A stretch of DNA of 64,000 nucleotides from an uncultured Clostridia bacterium (GCA_945948915.1 CAMFCQ010000004.1:1-64000); one strand, 5' to 3'; counted from the first letter of the stretch, positions 41,930-50,550 are shown. Program-made: numbers and translations. Notes: generated by a model not told the origin, from the letters alone.

Positions 41930-42522
41930 ATTTTTTGAGCTCGCTTTCCAGAAAGCTCGGTTTTACGGGCGGAGACGAGGACGAACGCGACGAGGAGCTC
42001 GAAGAAAACGAGCTGGATGATGAGGCGGAAGAAGACGAGGAAGAGGAGAACGCCGGATTCTCATTCCGGTTTCCCTTTGGCAGCGCAATGCGCAACAGAC
42101 AGCAGTCTGTGCGCGATGACGAGGATGACGAAGAAGAACCTGCTCCGCAGCCCCGCAGAACGGAGCCGCAGAGCCGTGCTTCTTCTTCCCGCCGCGGCAA
42201 CGTGATTCACGATGCGCGCATGGATCCCCGGGCAGCGCAGGAGCCGCAGTATACCCACTGCGAGCGCATCGTCAACGTTCGCCAGATTGAGGAAAGCCGA
42301 GAGATCATCAAGCATCTGCTGCGCGGCGAGAGTATTTTGCTCAACCTCGAGAATATCGATCCCAAGGACTGCGGCCGCGTGGTGGATCTGCTCAGCGGTG
42401 CGGCCTTTGCCCTTCAGGGCAGGATGATCAAGGTGGCGCATCTGTCCTATCTGCTTGCGCCGGAAAATGTGGAGATCATCGAAGAGGATATTTACGCTGC
42501 CAACCGCGCACGATACAGGTGA
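41926..42522 (+). CDS. sepF: Cell division protein SepF
   Basis: A 198-aa protein that links FtsZ filaments to the membrane. The N-terminal MNFLSSLSRKLGF is a probable amphipathic membrane helix. A very acidic linker follows (about 18-60, mostly Glu and Asp), then a Pro/Arg-rich stretch. The SepF domain (about 105-190) shows RQIEESREIIKHLLRGESI, NLENIDPKDCGRVVDLLSGAAFAL and KVAHLSYLLAPENVEI. It fits the ylmF position in the division cluster. The acidic linker is longer than in B. subtilis SepF (about 150 aa). Confidence 0.94.
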   Translation: MNFLSSLSRKLGFTGGDEDERDEELEENELDDEAEEDEEEENAGFSFRFPFGSAMRNRQQSVRDDEDDEEEPAPQPRRTEPQSRASSSRRGNVIHDARMDPRAAQEPQYTHCERIVNVRQIEESREIIKHLLRGESILLNLENIDPKDCGRVVDLLSGAAFALQGRMIKVAHLSYLLAPENVEIIEEDIYAANRARYR

Positions 42523-42535
42523 TCGATCCAAAGCC

Positions 42536-43273
42536 ATGGAAGAGATACAAAAAGCGTTGGAGAACGCTGCAAAGCTTGCGGGCGAAAAGGATCTGATCCG
42601 GTTTACGCGGTTCCTTGATCCGGCGGAAGCTGCGCTGGCTGAGCGTCTGGCCAGGCAATATGGCGCAAAGCTTTCCGTCTGGGGCGGATATGACCAGGCG
42701 GAACGCGCAGTGGGCTGCTTCAGCCCGGCGAATGAGGAGATCGACAGGGCTCAATTCCCGGTCGTATGCCTGCACAGCCGGTATTCCGCCAAGTTCTGTT
42801 CGGTTTCCCATCGCGATCTTCTGGGAGCATTTATGGCTTTGGGCTTGACAAGATCATGCGCAGGCGATATGATCATTTCAGGAGCAGATATTTATCTGTT
42901 TGCCCATGAGCAGACGGCAGATTTTATTGTACAGTCGATGACAAGCGCAGGTAAAGCTCCGCTTGAGTTTCAAAGGCTTGCCGAGACACCTGAAATGCCT
43001 GAGCCTGAAGGAACGCGGTTTTCGGCCGTTGTCAGTTCGCTCAGGCTTGACGGTGTGCTCGCCGCGGCGTACAGGCTTTCGCGCAGCGATGCCGCGGAGT
43101 GCATTCGAGCCGGTTTGGTGAAGGTAAATCACCTTCCGTGCGATCGGGTGGATGTGCAGCTCAAGGAGGGCACGCTGCTCTCCATGCGCGGCAAGGGGCG
43201 CGTGCGTCTTCTGTCTGTCGACGGAATGACGAGGAAACAACGTATCGGAATCACATTTTTCCGGTACGAATAA
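42536..43273 (+). CDS. ylmH: YlmH-family S4-domain RNA-binding protein
   Basis: A 245-aa protein from ATG 42536, 13 bases after sepF, with no clear ribosome site. The N-terminal part includes RFTRFLDPAEAALAERLARQ, followed by GDMIISGADIYLFAHEQTADFI, and a C-terminal S4 RNA-binding domain (about 170-240, RLDGVLAAAYRLSRSDAAECIRAGLVKVNH split over its two strands). YlmH homologues bind ribosomes or tRNA and rescue stalled subunits. The usual ylmG gene between sepF and ylmH is absent here. Confidence 0.92.
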   Translation: MEEIQKALENAAKLAGEKDLIRFTRFLDPAEAALAERLARQYGAKLSVWGGYDQAERAVGCFSPANEEIDRAQFPVVCLHSRYSAKFCSVSHRDLLGAFMALGLTRSCAGDMIISGADIYLFAHEQTADFIVQSMTSAGKAPLEFQRLAETPEMPEPEGTRFSAVVSSLRLDGVLAAAYRLSRSDAAECIRAGLVKVNHLPCDRVDVQLKEGTLLSMRGKGRVRLLSVDGMTRKQRIGITFFRYE

Positions 43274-43308
43274 TGATATGAACATTTGCTTTGAAAGGAG
43301 CTCTTCTC

Positions 43309-43836
43309 ATGGCTATCACGCTGGATACAATCGTCAACAAGGTGTTCAAGGTCGTCAAGAATGGTTACGACAACAACGAGGTCGAGTCTTTCCTCGATGA
43401 AATTCTCGAGGAAATGGAGAACCGTGAGGCTGAAACCGAAAAGCTGAAGGAGCAGGTTGCTGCCCTGAATCGCGAGCTTGAGCAGGCGAAGGCTGAACTT
43501 GCCGCCCGTCCGACGGAAGTTCAGGCCGCTCCGGTGCAGGCTGCGCCGGTACAGGCTGCCACGGCCCGCCACAGCGAGAGCTTCGAGCTTGTGCTCTCTA
43601 AGGCGCAGGGCGTGTACGACGAGATTGTTGCTGCTGCTGACGCCCGTGCAGCGGAAATCGTGGACAAAGCCAATCAGGAAGCGGCGGATATCCGCAGCAA
43701 CGCAGAGAGCCAGATTACCGATCTGACGGACAAGCTGACCGCGCTGCGCAAGCAGACTGCCGATTACTATGCTTCCCTCAAGAAGGTTGTGGATGCACAG
43801 AACGCCTCCATGGACCAGATCAAGAAGCTGCTGTAA
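43309..43836 (+). CDS. divIVA: DivIVA-family cell division/polarity protein
   Basis: A 175-aa coiled-coil protein from ATG 43309, after GAAAGGAG. The N-terminal membrane-curvature domain (about 1-60) has ITLDTIVNKVFKVVKNGYDNNEVESFLDEI. A short repeat linker AAPVQAAPVQAA (about 75-95) leads to a second coiled coil (about 100-175). It recruits division and sporulation proteins to septa and poles. It is the last gene of the ylm cluster, with a terminator directly after it. Confidence 0.94.
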   Translation: MAITLDTIVNKVFKVVKNGYDNNEVESFLDEILEEMENREAETEKLKEQVAALNRELEQAKAELAARPTEVQAAPVQAAPVQAATARHSESFELVLSKAQGVYDEIVAAADARAAEIVDKANQEAADIRSNAESQITDLTDKLTALRKQTADYYASLKKVVDAQNASMDQIKKLL

Positions 43837-43847
43837 GCGTAGACTTG

Positions 43848-43877
43848 GGCAGGGCACAGCCCTGCCTTTTATTTATT
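43848..43877 (+). terminator. Terminator after divIVA
   Basis: GGCAGGGC pairs with GCCCTGCC around ACA, followed by TTTTATTT. Confidence 0.85.
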
Positions 43878-43993
43878 TTCCGTTGATGCGCTTTTTTGAA
43901 TGCGCACCGGCGTTTGCTGCACATCAGCGCGTATGGTGGTCAGCAGGATATTTTTGCCGTTTCTCAAGCATGCTAGGCTTGGGAGGAATGCAG

Positions 43994-44284
43994 ATGAATC
44001 CTTTTGATCTTGATTTTATCCTGCGCAGGCTGGAGCATTTGACGCAGCGCCTTGAGCTGATGCACCTGGAAGCTTACCTCCGCTATGTGCACGACTGGCG
44101 AAAGCGGCTGTTTTTTGATTTTCTGAGCGGTATCGCGCGCGGCGTGGGCTTTTCGCTCGGCTTCTCCGTGCTGGGCGCGCTGCTGCTGTATATACTGAGA
44201 AACATTGCACTGAGCAATCTTCCGGTGATTGGCAAGTTCCTGGCAGAGCTGGTGCAGATCGTGGAGAACAATCTGGGATCATGA
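43994..44284 (+). CDS. Small membrane protein, DUF5665-like
   Basis: A 96-aa protein beginning MNPFDLDFILRRLEHLTQ, with amphipathic N-terminal helices and one membrane helix (about 50-72). ATG 43994 lies 7 bases after GGAGG; an in-frame ATG six bases earlier is too near the ribosome site. DUF5665-type proteins are common beside lspA or in spore-former genomes and have no known function. Its stop overlaps the lspA start (ATGA), so the two are translated together. The divIVA terminator separates it from the division cluster. Confidence 0.8.
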   Translation: MNPFDLDFILRRLEHLTQRLELMHLEAYLRYVHDWRKRLFFDFLSGIARGVGFSLGFSVLGALLLYILRNIALSNLPVIGKFLAELVQIVENNLGS

Positions 44285-44760
44285 TCAAAAAGATAATGTA
44301 TATCGGTGTGCCGGTTGCTGCGGCGGACCAGTTGATCAAAGCGTATATCCGGTGCAAGCCTCAGGGAAAAACGCTGTTTGAAATTCCAGGCATCGCTGCC
44401 ATTACGCCAAGTTTCAACACGGGCGCAGCGTTCAGTCTGCTGTCCGGGCAAACTGCTTTTCTGGCAGTGCTTTCGGCCGTGCTGCTGCTTGTGCTGTGCG
44501 TCTACGTAAACAGAGCGCTCCATCTGTCGCGCGCAGCACAGACGTCGCTGTGCTTCTTGATCGGCGGCGGTGTCGGCAACCTGATCGATCGGATCGTCTA
44601 TGGCGGCGTGACGGACTATATTCGTCTGCTGCCGATTGATTTTCCAATTTTCAATCTGGCCGATATCGCGGTCACGGGTTCCGTCGCAGCGCTGCTCATG
44701 CTGTTGTTTACGGGAATGCTGGAAAAAACTACGGGAGAAGAACATGGATCAAATCATTGA
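44281..44760 (+). CDS. lspA: Lipoprotein signal peptidase (signal peptidase II)
   Basis: A 159-aa polytopic membrane aspartyl protease that removes signal peptides from diacylglyceryl-modified prolipoproteins. Four helices are visible. Conserved motifs are FNTGAAFSLL, GGGVGNLIDRI, VTDY with catalytic Asp112 and FNLADIAVT with catalytic Asp128. The start ATG 44281 overlaps the previous gene by four bases, and rluD begins 17 bases before its stop. lspA-rluD is also the order in Bacillus. Confidence 0.95.
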   Translation: MIKKIMYIGVPVAAADQLIKAYIRCKPQGKTLFEIPGIAAITPSFNTGAAFSLLSGQTAFLAVLSAVLLLVLCVYVNRALHLSRAAQTSLCFLIGGGVGNLIDRIVYGGVTDYIRLLPIDFPIFNLADIAVTGSVAALLMLLFTGMLEKTTGEEHGSNH

Positions 44761-45655
44761 ATTGTCGGTTGAACAGGCGGACGACGGTACGCGCATTGAC
44801 GCGTATCTGCGCGCGCATACAGAGTTGTCGCGCTCACGCGTATCCGCGCTGATGCTCGAAGGGTCTGTGACCGTCAACGGCGAGGTTCAGATCAAGCCCT
44901 CCTTCAAGGTGACGACGGGGCAGTGCATTGCGCTTGCTGTGCCGCAGGTGCGCCCCGTGGACATCGTCCCGCAGGACATTCCGCTGGATATCTTGTACCA
45001 GGATGCGGACGTGGTCATCGTCAACAAACCGTGCGGCATGGTGGTGCATCCGGCAGCCGGAAACGAGGATAGGACGCTGGTCAACGCGCTGCTGTATCAT
45101 GTGCGCGATCTGTCCGGCATCGGAGGTGAGATGCGCCCCGGCATCGTGCATCGCCTGGACAAGGATACATCCGGCTTGATTCTGATTGCGAAAAACGACA
45201 GAGCGCACGCTGCGCTCAGCGAACAGTTTAAAGAGCGTTCGATGGAGAAGCACTATCGCGCGGTGGCATTTGGTCATTTTCCGGAAGAGTCCGGGCTGAT
45301 TGACGCACCGATTGCGCGCCACCCGGTTGACCGCAAGAAGATGGCGGTTGTACCTGACGGCAAGCCTTCCCAGACGGAATGGAAGACTCTGGAGCAGCTT
45401 AAGAGCACAACCTATCTGGACGTGCATCTGCTTACCGGCAGAACGCACCAGATCCGCGTACACATGCATTCCATCGGCCATCCGCTCCTGGGCGACAGGA
45501 TTTATGCGCCGAACCTCAAGACAAGCGTGCATATTCCGCGCCTGATGCTCCACGCATACAGCCTGGCCTTCACACATCCGACAACAGGCGAGCGCATGAC
45601 GCTGTGCGCACCGCTGCCTGAAAAGTTTGAGGCGACGCTGGAAAAGCTGAGATAA
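44744..45655 (+). CDS. RluA/RluD-family pseudouridine synthase
   Basis: A 303-aa enzyme that isomerises uridine in 23S rRNA or tRNA. An N-terminal S4 domain (about 12-75, GTRIDAYLRAHTELSRSRVS) is followed by the catalytic domain with PGIVHRLDKDTSGLILIAK (catalytic Asp), HYRAVAFG and GRTHQIRVHMHSIGHPLLGD. ATG 44744 follows GGGAGAAG and lies inside the lspA end. YlyB in Bacillus occupies the same position; the target uridines cannot be read from sequence. Confidence 0.93.
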   Translation: MDQIIELSVEQADDGTRIDAYLRAHTELSRSRVSALMLEGSVTVNGEVQIKPSFKVTTGQCIALAVPQVRPVDIVPQDIPLDILYQDADVVIVNKPCGMVVHPAAGNEDRTLVNALLYHVRDLSGIGGEMRPGIVHRLDKDTSGLILIAKNDRAHAALSEQFKERSMEKHYRAVAFGHFPEESGLIDAPIARHPVDRKKMAVVPDGKPSQTEWKTLEQLKSTTYLDVHLLTGRTHQIRVHMHSIGHPLLGDRIYAPNLKTSVHIPRLMLHAYSLAFTHPTTGERMTLCAPLPEKFEATLEKLR

Positions 45656-45658
45656 CTG

Positions 45659-45698
45659 CAAAAAGCAAACGCCTGCTGATTCGGGCGTTTGCTTTTTC
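45659..45698. terminator. Bidirectional terminator between rluD and dapA
   Basis: AAAAAGCAAACGCC pairs with GGGCGTTTGCTTTTT around a short loop. The A and T runs at both ends let it serve rluD on the plus strand and dapA on the minus strand, which converge here. Confidence 0.9.
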
Positions 45699-45723
45699 AA
45701 TGATTCAGGAGCGTATCGATCCC

Positions 45724-46629
45724 TTATTCGTATTTGATCAGGCCACAGTCAACCAGGATGCGCTGCAGACGGCTTCTTTCAGGTTCCTCCATCGGCACAA
45801 GCGGAAGGCGAACCGCATCGTGAATGAGCCCCATCATCGCGAGCGCTGCTTTGACGGGAATAGGATTGACCTGCGAAAACAACGCGCGCATCAGGGGCAG
45901 CAGTGCCTGCTGCGCATCATTCGCCTCATCAAAACAGCCGTTTTCGCAGGCAAAGGTGATGAGCCGCGTCTGCAGGGGGAGAACGTTGCTGCAAACGCTG
46001 ATCACCCCGCATGCGCCCAGGGCCATCAGCGGCACAATCAGGTCATCATTGCCGCTGTATATGGGCAAATCTCCATGTGTACACGAAAGGAAATCAGCAG
46101 CAAGCGACAGGTCTCCGCTGGCCTCCTTCAAACCTGCGACGTGGGGATGGACGGCCAGCTGCGCGAGGGTGTCCGGCTTGATGCTCATTCCTGTTCGGCT
46201 GGGCACATTGTAAAGGATCATCGGCAGATCGCAGCTGTCCAGAATGGCGCTGTAATGACGAATGAGGCCAGCCTGCGTCGTCTTGTTGTAATAGGGCGTG
46301 ACGCTGAGCTGGCCCTGCGCACCGAGTTTTCTGGCCTGTCTGGCGTATTCGATCGCGCGGCGGGTATCGTTGGAGCCGGTGCCGATCAAAACCGGGATGC
46401 GCCCGTCAACCGTCTCAAGGCCGATGGTGATGACGTGTTCCCGCTCATCCATGCTGAGCGTGCAGGGCTCGCCTGTGGTGCCCAGAAACACCAGCGCGTC
46501 GATGCCTGCGTCCAGCTGCAGAAGAATCAGTCGTCTGAGTGCATCGGTATCCAGGGAACCGTCCGGCAGGAACGGGGTGACGAGCGCGGTCGCGCATCCT
46601 GTAAAGATGGGGGATGAATTTGAAAACAC
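45724..46629 (-). CDS. dapA: 4-hydroxy-tetrahydrodipicolinate synthase
   Basis: First enzyme of the diaminopimelate/lysine branch, condensing pyruvate with aspartate semialdehyde. It has 301 aa. GTG 46629, 8 bases after GAGGAGG, gives the usual short N-terminus before FTGCATALVTPF; an upstream ATG at 46656 has no ribosome site. Family motifs are FLGTTGEPCTL (GTTGE loop), MILYNVPSRTGM with the active-site Tyr, and AGLKEASGDLS with the Schiff-base Lys. It lies downstream of asd on the same strand, separated by a terminator and about 350 bases, so the two are probably separate transcripts. Confidence 0.93.
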   Translation of the reverse strand: MFSNSSPIFTGCATALVTPFLPDGSLDTDALRRLILLQLDAGIDALVFLGTTGEPCTLSMDEREHVITIGLETVDGRIPVLIGTGSNDTRRAIEYARQARKLGAQGQLSVTPYYNKTTQAGLIRHYSAILDSCDLPMILYNVPSRTGMSIKPDTLAQLAVHPHVAGLKEASGDLSLAADFLSCTHGDLPIYSGNDDLIVPLMALGACGVISVCSNVLPLQTRLITFACENGCFDEANDAQQALLPLMRALFSQVNPIPVKAALAMMGLIHDAVRLPLVPMEEPERSRLQRILVDCGLIKYE

Positions 46630-46689
46630 GAAGCATTCCTCCTCGGTCGTCAGCATACATAACAGCCTGCAGGCATGACAGATATAGGT

Positions 46690-47000
46690 CCGTCAGCTTC
46701 GATGGGTGACCTAAAGCGTGGCATCAAAACCGGCATGGCACCGGTACATTCCCAAAAAGGTGTGTATTTGCTGCTTTGTGCTCGAGGGCGGATCCAAGCG
46801 GAAAGATTGATACTGTTTTCAAATAGAAACAGCCAAGTGCTAAGCCCCGTCAGGTAACGCTTCGCTCCCTGACTGCTTTGACCGAATGGCTTCGCCACGT
46901 GGGGATACGTTGGGCTGCCGCCCAAACCTGCCTGAGGGATTTCATCCCTCAGACTCCCTTCTTCGCTTCGCATTTATTGCTCGTTTCTATCAGAAAAGAG
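46690..47000. repeat. Hairpin-rich intergenic element between asd and dapA
   Basis: This gap holds no convincing gene but has at least four closely spaced perfect short inverted repeats: CTGTTT/AAACAG (46813-46832), GTCAGG/CCTGAC (46849-46873), TTGGGC/GCCCAA (46910-46925) and CTGAGGGAT/ATCCCTCAG (46932-46952). The mosaic of small hairpins with CTTCGC and CTCCCT blocks looks like palindromic repeat elements seen in gut Clostridia. It could also be the structured leader of dapA; I recognise no lysine riboswitch or T-box in it. Identity is uncertain. Confidence 0.45.
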
Positions 47001-47010
47001 TATGACATAA

Positions 47011-47062
47011 CAAAAACCGCCGCAGGAGGAAACAGATGTCTCAAGTGTTTCCGTCATGCGGC
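47011..47062 (-). terminator. Terminator of asd
   Basis: On the minus strand GCCGCA pairs with TGCGGC and, inside it, GGAAACA with TGTTTCC, followed by GGTTTTTG. Confidence 0.8.
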
Positions 47063-47090
47063 AGGCAATATGTGCTTAAAAGCGTGGGAA

Positions 47091-48176
47091 TTACTTCTTG
47101 GGGATGTAGCCCTGCGCGCAGAGCTGCTCGGCAATCAGCACAGCGCCGCCGGCAGCGCCGCGCAGCGTGTTGTGGGACAGGCCGACAAAGCGCCAGTCAA
47201 ACAGCGAATCGCCGCGCAGGCGGCCCATCGAAACGCCCATGCCATGCTCGAAGTCGCGGTCAAGCTTCGTCTGCGGACGGTTATTCTCCTCGCAGTACTG
47301 GATGAACGGATGTGGGGCGCTGGGCAGATTCAGCTTCTGCGGCATGCCTTCGAAGGTGCGCCAGCGCTCGATGATCTCTTCCTTGGTTGCCGGCTTTTCA
47401 AAGCTCGCCCAGCAGGCAGCCATGTGGCCGTCGGCCACGGCGACGCGGATGCAGTGCGCACTGATGATCGGGGCCTTTGCCGGAACGATCACGCCGCCTT
47501 CGACCTTGCCCCAGATCTTGAGCGGCTCCTGCTCGCTCTTTTCTTCTTCGCCGCCGATGTACGGAATGACGTTGTCGATCATCTCCGGCCAGCGCGCAAA
47601 CGTCTTGCCCGCGCCCGAGATCGCCTGATAGGTGGAGACGACGACACGGGTGGGCTTGAGATCCCTGAGCGCGGTCAGCGCCGGAACGTAGGACTGAATG
47701 GAGCAGTTCGGCTTGACAGTGACAAAGCCCGTCTTCGTGCCCAGACGCCTGCGCTGATACTCAATGACATCCGCATGCTCGGGATTCAGTTCCGGGATGA
47801 TCATCGGAACATCCGGCGTGCCGCGGTGCGCAGAATTGTTGGAGACGACCGGCGTCTCGGTCTTCGCGTAAGCGTCCTCCAGCGCACGGATTTCGTCCTT
47901 CTTCATATCCACGGCACAGAAGACGAAGTCAACCTGACCGGTTACGAGCTCGACGTCGGCGGCATCGAGCACGGTCATGTTCTTGATATGATCAGGAATC
48001 GGCCAGCTGAATGCCCAGCGGCCCGAAACGGCTTCCTCGTAGGTCTTTCCCGCGCTGCGCGCAGAAGCGGCAACCGCCGCGATTTCAAACCAGGGATGAT
48101 CTGCAAGCAGGGTAATAAAGCGCTGACCCACCATGCCGGTTGCGCCAACGATTGCTACGCGCCATTTACGATCCAT
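47091..48176 (-). CDS. asd: Aspartate-semialdehyde dehydrogenase (archaeal/fungal-type)
   Basis: This enzyme reduces aspartyl phosphate to aspartate semialdehyde, feeding DapA and threonine/methionine synthesis. It has 361 aa from ATG 48176, after GAAAGGA. The nucleotide loop is VAIVGATGMVGQRF, the catalytic Cys lies in KPNCSIQS, and QAISGAG follows. Length and the SGRWAFSWPIP insertion match the longer form first described in archaea and fungi rather than the usual 330-aa bacterial form. That form occurs in many Clostridia. Confidence 0.93.
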   Translation of the reverse strand: MDRKWRVAIVGATGMVGQRFITLLADHPWFEIAAVAASARSAGKTYEEAVSGRWAFSWPIPDHIKNMTVLDAADVELVTGQVDFVFCAVDMKKDEIRALEDAYAKTETPVVSNNSAHRGTPDVPMIIPELNPEHADVIEYQRRRLGTKTGFVTVKPNCSIQSYVPALTALRDLKPTRVVVSTYQAISGAGKTFARWPEMIDNVIPYIGGEEEKSEQEPLKIWGKVEGGVIVPAKAPIISAHCIRVAVADGHMAACWASFEKPATKEEIIERWRTFEGMPQKLNLPSAPHPFIQYCEENNRPQTKLDRDFEHGMGVSMGRLRGDSLFDWRFVGLSHNTLRGAAGGAVLIAEQLCAQGYIPKK

Positions 48177-48234
48177 GTAAATCCATCCTTTCAAAGGCCT
48201 GCTTTATCATGATAAAGTGGGCGATAATGCGTCC

Positions 48235-48263
48235 ATCATAGCATTTGGTGTGTGAAATGTCAA
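48235..48263 (-). promoter_or_regulatory. Sigma-A promoter for asd
   Basis: On the minus strand TTGACA and TATGAT are 17 bases apart. The leader contains the small palindrome CTTTATCATGATAAAG near 48202, a possible operator. Confidence 0.8.
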
Positions 48264-48321
48264 GGGCATTGACCTGTATGATAAAAAATACGCCCCTGCC
48301 TGATGAAATGTGCACCCCGAC

Positions 48322-48350
48322 TTTTCAATTTCGCGCATGTGTGGTAAAAT
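48322..48350 (+). promoter_or_regulatory. Possible sigma-A promoter for the M20 gene
   Basis: TTTTCA at 48322 and TAAAAT at 48345 are 17 bases apart. The asd promoter points away from it on the other strand. Confidence 0.5.
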
Positions 48351-48416
48351 AAGAAGCAATTGAGCCGCGAAGGATGAGGTCTTGCGAGGCGACATCAGTG
48401 AAATGGAGCAAACTGT

Positions 48417-49571
48417 ATGGACATGAAACAGCTTGACATCGAGGCGGGAGGCTATCTCGACCAGCTGCGCACCCACAGGCGCGCGCTGCACCGGATTCCC
48501 GAAATCGGCGAGGCGGAATACAAGACGCAGGCGTATCTCATTGAGCATCTGAGGCTTCTTTTACCGGATGACCTGCGCGTGTTTGCCGATACGGGTGTGC
48601 GCGCTGTATTCAAGGGCAATGGACAAGGGCGCGTTGTGGCATTTCGATCGGACATCGACGCGCTGCCGGTGCGCGAGCAGACGGGGTGCAGCTACGCTTC
48701 CGGGCATGAGGGCGTGATGCACGCCTGCGGTCACGATGGACACATGGCCAATCTGCTCACCTTTGCGCAGTGGCTGTGCGATCACCGCAGTCAGCTGATT
48801 GATGATGTTGTGCTTCTGTTTCAGCCTGCGGAGGAGACGATCGGCGGCGCAAAGCGCATGATCGATGAAGGAGCGCTGGAGAATCCGCATGTCGACGTGA
48901 TCTACGGCATGCACATGATGCCCGATATCCCGAAGGGCAGGATTGCCTCCTGCGCAGGGCCGATCATGGCGCAGACCTGCGAAATGGATTTTGTCATCCA
49001 CGGTCAAAGCGCACACGGTGCGACACCACACCTGGGCGCGGACGCGATCACGGCGATGGGCCATCTGCTCACGCTTTTCCAGACGACCGTCGCGCGCAGC
49101 GTGGATCCCTGCCAGCAGGCGCTCATTACCATCGGCAAGGTTCGCGCAGGCGAGCAGCGCAATATCCTCGCAGACCGGGCGGAGCTGCAGGGCATCGTCA
49201 GAACGTTCTCCAATAGAGTCTATGACGGACTGGAAGCGCGCATACGTGATGATCTGAAGGGCATCGAGGCGGCGTTCGGCGTCAAGACGGAATTCATCAA
49301 ACGCGTGTTCTACCCATGTGTGGAGAACGATGAAAAGGAGTTTGAACACGTCAAAGCGCTGCTGGGAGATCGATTCCTTCAGGCCAAGCCCCGTATGACG
49401 GCGGAGGACTTTTCGTATTATCAGTTGAGCGTGCCGGGTGTGTTCGTCTTCTGCGGGTGCATGGATGACACGCATACCGCGCCGCTGCATGCTTCAACGT
49501 TTGACTTTGACGAGGAATCGCTGCTTCCTGGCCTGGCGCTGTTTGCCAGCCTGGTCAGCATCGCGTCGTAA
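48417..49571 (+). CDS. M20-family amidohydrolase
   Basis: A 384-aa zinc-dependent amidohydrolase of the M20D group (hippurate hydrolase, IAA-amino acid hydrolase, N-acetyl-diaminopimelate deacetylase). HRRALHRIPEIGEAEYKT is the usual N-terminus, and VMHACGHDGHMANLL carries the metal-binding Cys and His. The lid domain (about 180-295) has QSAHGATPHLGADAI. The C-terminal FSYYQLSVPGVFVFCG completes the site. Its place opposite asd makes N-acetyl-diaminopimelate deacetylation attractive, but substrates in this group cannot be told by sequence alone. The ribosome site is weak (TGGAG). Confidence 0.87.
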   Translation: MDMKQLDIEAGGYLDQLRTHRRALHRIPEIGEAEYKTQAYLIEHLRLLLPDDLRVFADTGVRAVFKGNGQGRVVAFRSDIDALPVREQTGCSYASGHEGVMHACGHDGHMANLLTFAQWLCDHRSQLIDDVVLLFQPAEETIGGAKRMIDEGALENPHVDVIYGMHMMPDIPKGRIASCAGPIMAQTCEMDFVIHGQSAHGATPHLGADAITAMGHLLTLFQTTVARSVDPCQQALITIGKVRAGEQRNILADRAELQGIVRTFSNRVYDGLEARIRDDLKGIEAAFGVKTEFIKRVFYPCVENDEKEFEHVKALLGDRFLQAKPRMTAEDFSYYQLSVPGVFVFCGCMDDTHTAPLHASTFDFDEESLLPGLALFASLVSIAS

Positions 49572-49587
49572 TAGAGGAGGAATACAA

Positions 49588-50550
49588 ATGGGCTTCTTTG
49601 ACAGGTACTACTACGGCAAGGCGGGCAAGCGTGATTACAGCGAAATGGACATGCCCAAGAACCGCGTCTCTCTGTTCTTCCTTGTGTTTAAGGATCATTT
49701 CTTTGATCTGATCAAGGTCAATATCCTGCAGCTCGTGTTCTGGCTGCCGTTCCTGATCTGGACGTATATCAACATGATGGCGATCCAGTCCATCGACACG
49801 CAGACTCTGCTTGAGGCGGAGAATGGAATGCAGCAGTTCATGGGCATGGTGAGCGGCTATGTGATCATGTGGCTCATCGGCCTGATTCCGTGCACGCTGA
49901 TTACTGGTCCGTCGTCTGCCGGTGCGGCATATGTCATGCGCAACTGGGCGCGTGACCAGCATGCGTTCCTGTTTTCGGATTACAAGGACGCGTTCAAGAG
50001 CAACTGGAAGCAGGCGCTGCCGGTTTCCATCATCACTGCGCTTGTGCCGGTACTGGCGTATACGGCGGTCAGGTATTACGGCGCGCTGGCATCCAGCAAT
50101 GTTATGATGCTGCTCCCGTTGGTGCTGGTGCTCTCTGCCACGCTGATGTGGACGCTGATGCTGCCGCTGCTCTATCCGATGATGATCGGCTATGAGCTCA
50201 AGTTCTCCGCGCTGTTGAAGAACGCGTTCCTCATGGCGGCTGCGCGTCTGCCGCAGATGGTGCTGGCGCGCCTGATCACGTTTCTTCCGATTGCGGCGCT
50301 GTTCGTTGGGTTCTACACCGGTAATGGCGTTGTGATTCTGGTGGTTTCGCTGTATTATATGCTGTTTGGCTTTGCGTTCTCCCGTCTGGTTTACGCGTCC
50401 GTGGCCAACAGCGTGTTTGACAAGTTCCTGAATCCTCACATTGAAGGCGCACAGGTGGGCATGGGCCTGCGTCCGCACACGGATGACGATGAGCTGCTGG
50501 ATGACGAAGAAGATGAAGAGGATGAAGACGAGGATAACGGCGAAGACTGA
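49588..50550 (+). CDS. DUF624 (YesL-like) integral membrane protein
   Basis: A 320-aa membrane protein from ATG 49588, right after GAGGAGG. About six hydrophobic helices occur between 35 and 285. The segment TLITGPSSAGAAYVMRNWARDQHAFLF matches the family core GPxxAGxxYVxRxW. Bacillus YesL, near rhamnogalacturonan genes, is shorter (about 200 aa), and no sugar transporter is present here. The C-terminus is very acidic (DDDELLDDEEDEEDEDED). It follows the M20 gene by 16 bases. Function unknown. Confidence 0.8.
   Translation: MGFFDRYYYGKAGKRDYSEMDMPKNRVSLFFLVFKDHFFDLIKVNILQLVFWLPFLIWTYINMMAIQSIDTQTLLEAENGMQQFMGMVSGYVIMWLIGLIPCTLITGPSSAGAAYVMRNWARDQHAFLFSDYKDAFKSNWKQALPVSIITALVPVLAYTAVRYYGALASSNVMMLLPLVLVLSATLMWTLMLPLLYPMMIGYELKFSALLKNAFLMAAARLPQMVLARLITFLPIAALFVGFYTGNGVVILVVSLYYMLFGFAFSRLVYASVANSVFDKFLNPHIEGAQVGMGLRPHTDDDELLDDEEDEEDEDEDNGED

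Noticed and set aside
43529-43565. Short AAPVQ repeat in divIVA considered as a tandem repeat element.
   Set aside because: It is a two-copy linker within a coding gene and not a separate element.
46657-46860. A lysine riboswitch before dapA was considered.
   Set aside because: The conserved lysine-box blocks were not found in the minus-strand leader.
46650-46973. Minus-strand frame of 107 codons before dapA.
   Set aside because: It runs through the hairpin-rich element and into the dapA ribosome site, with no start signal of its own.
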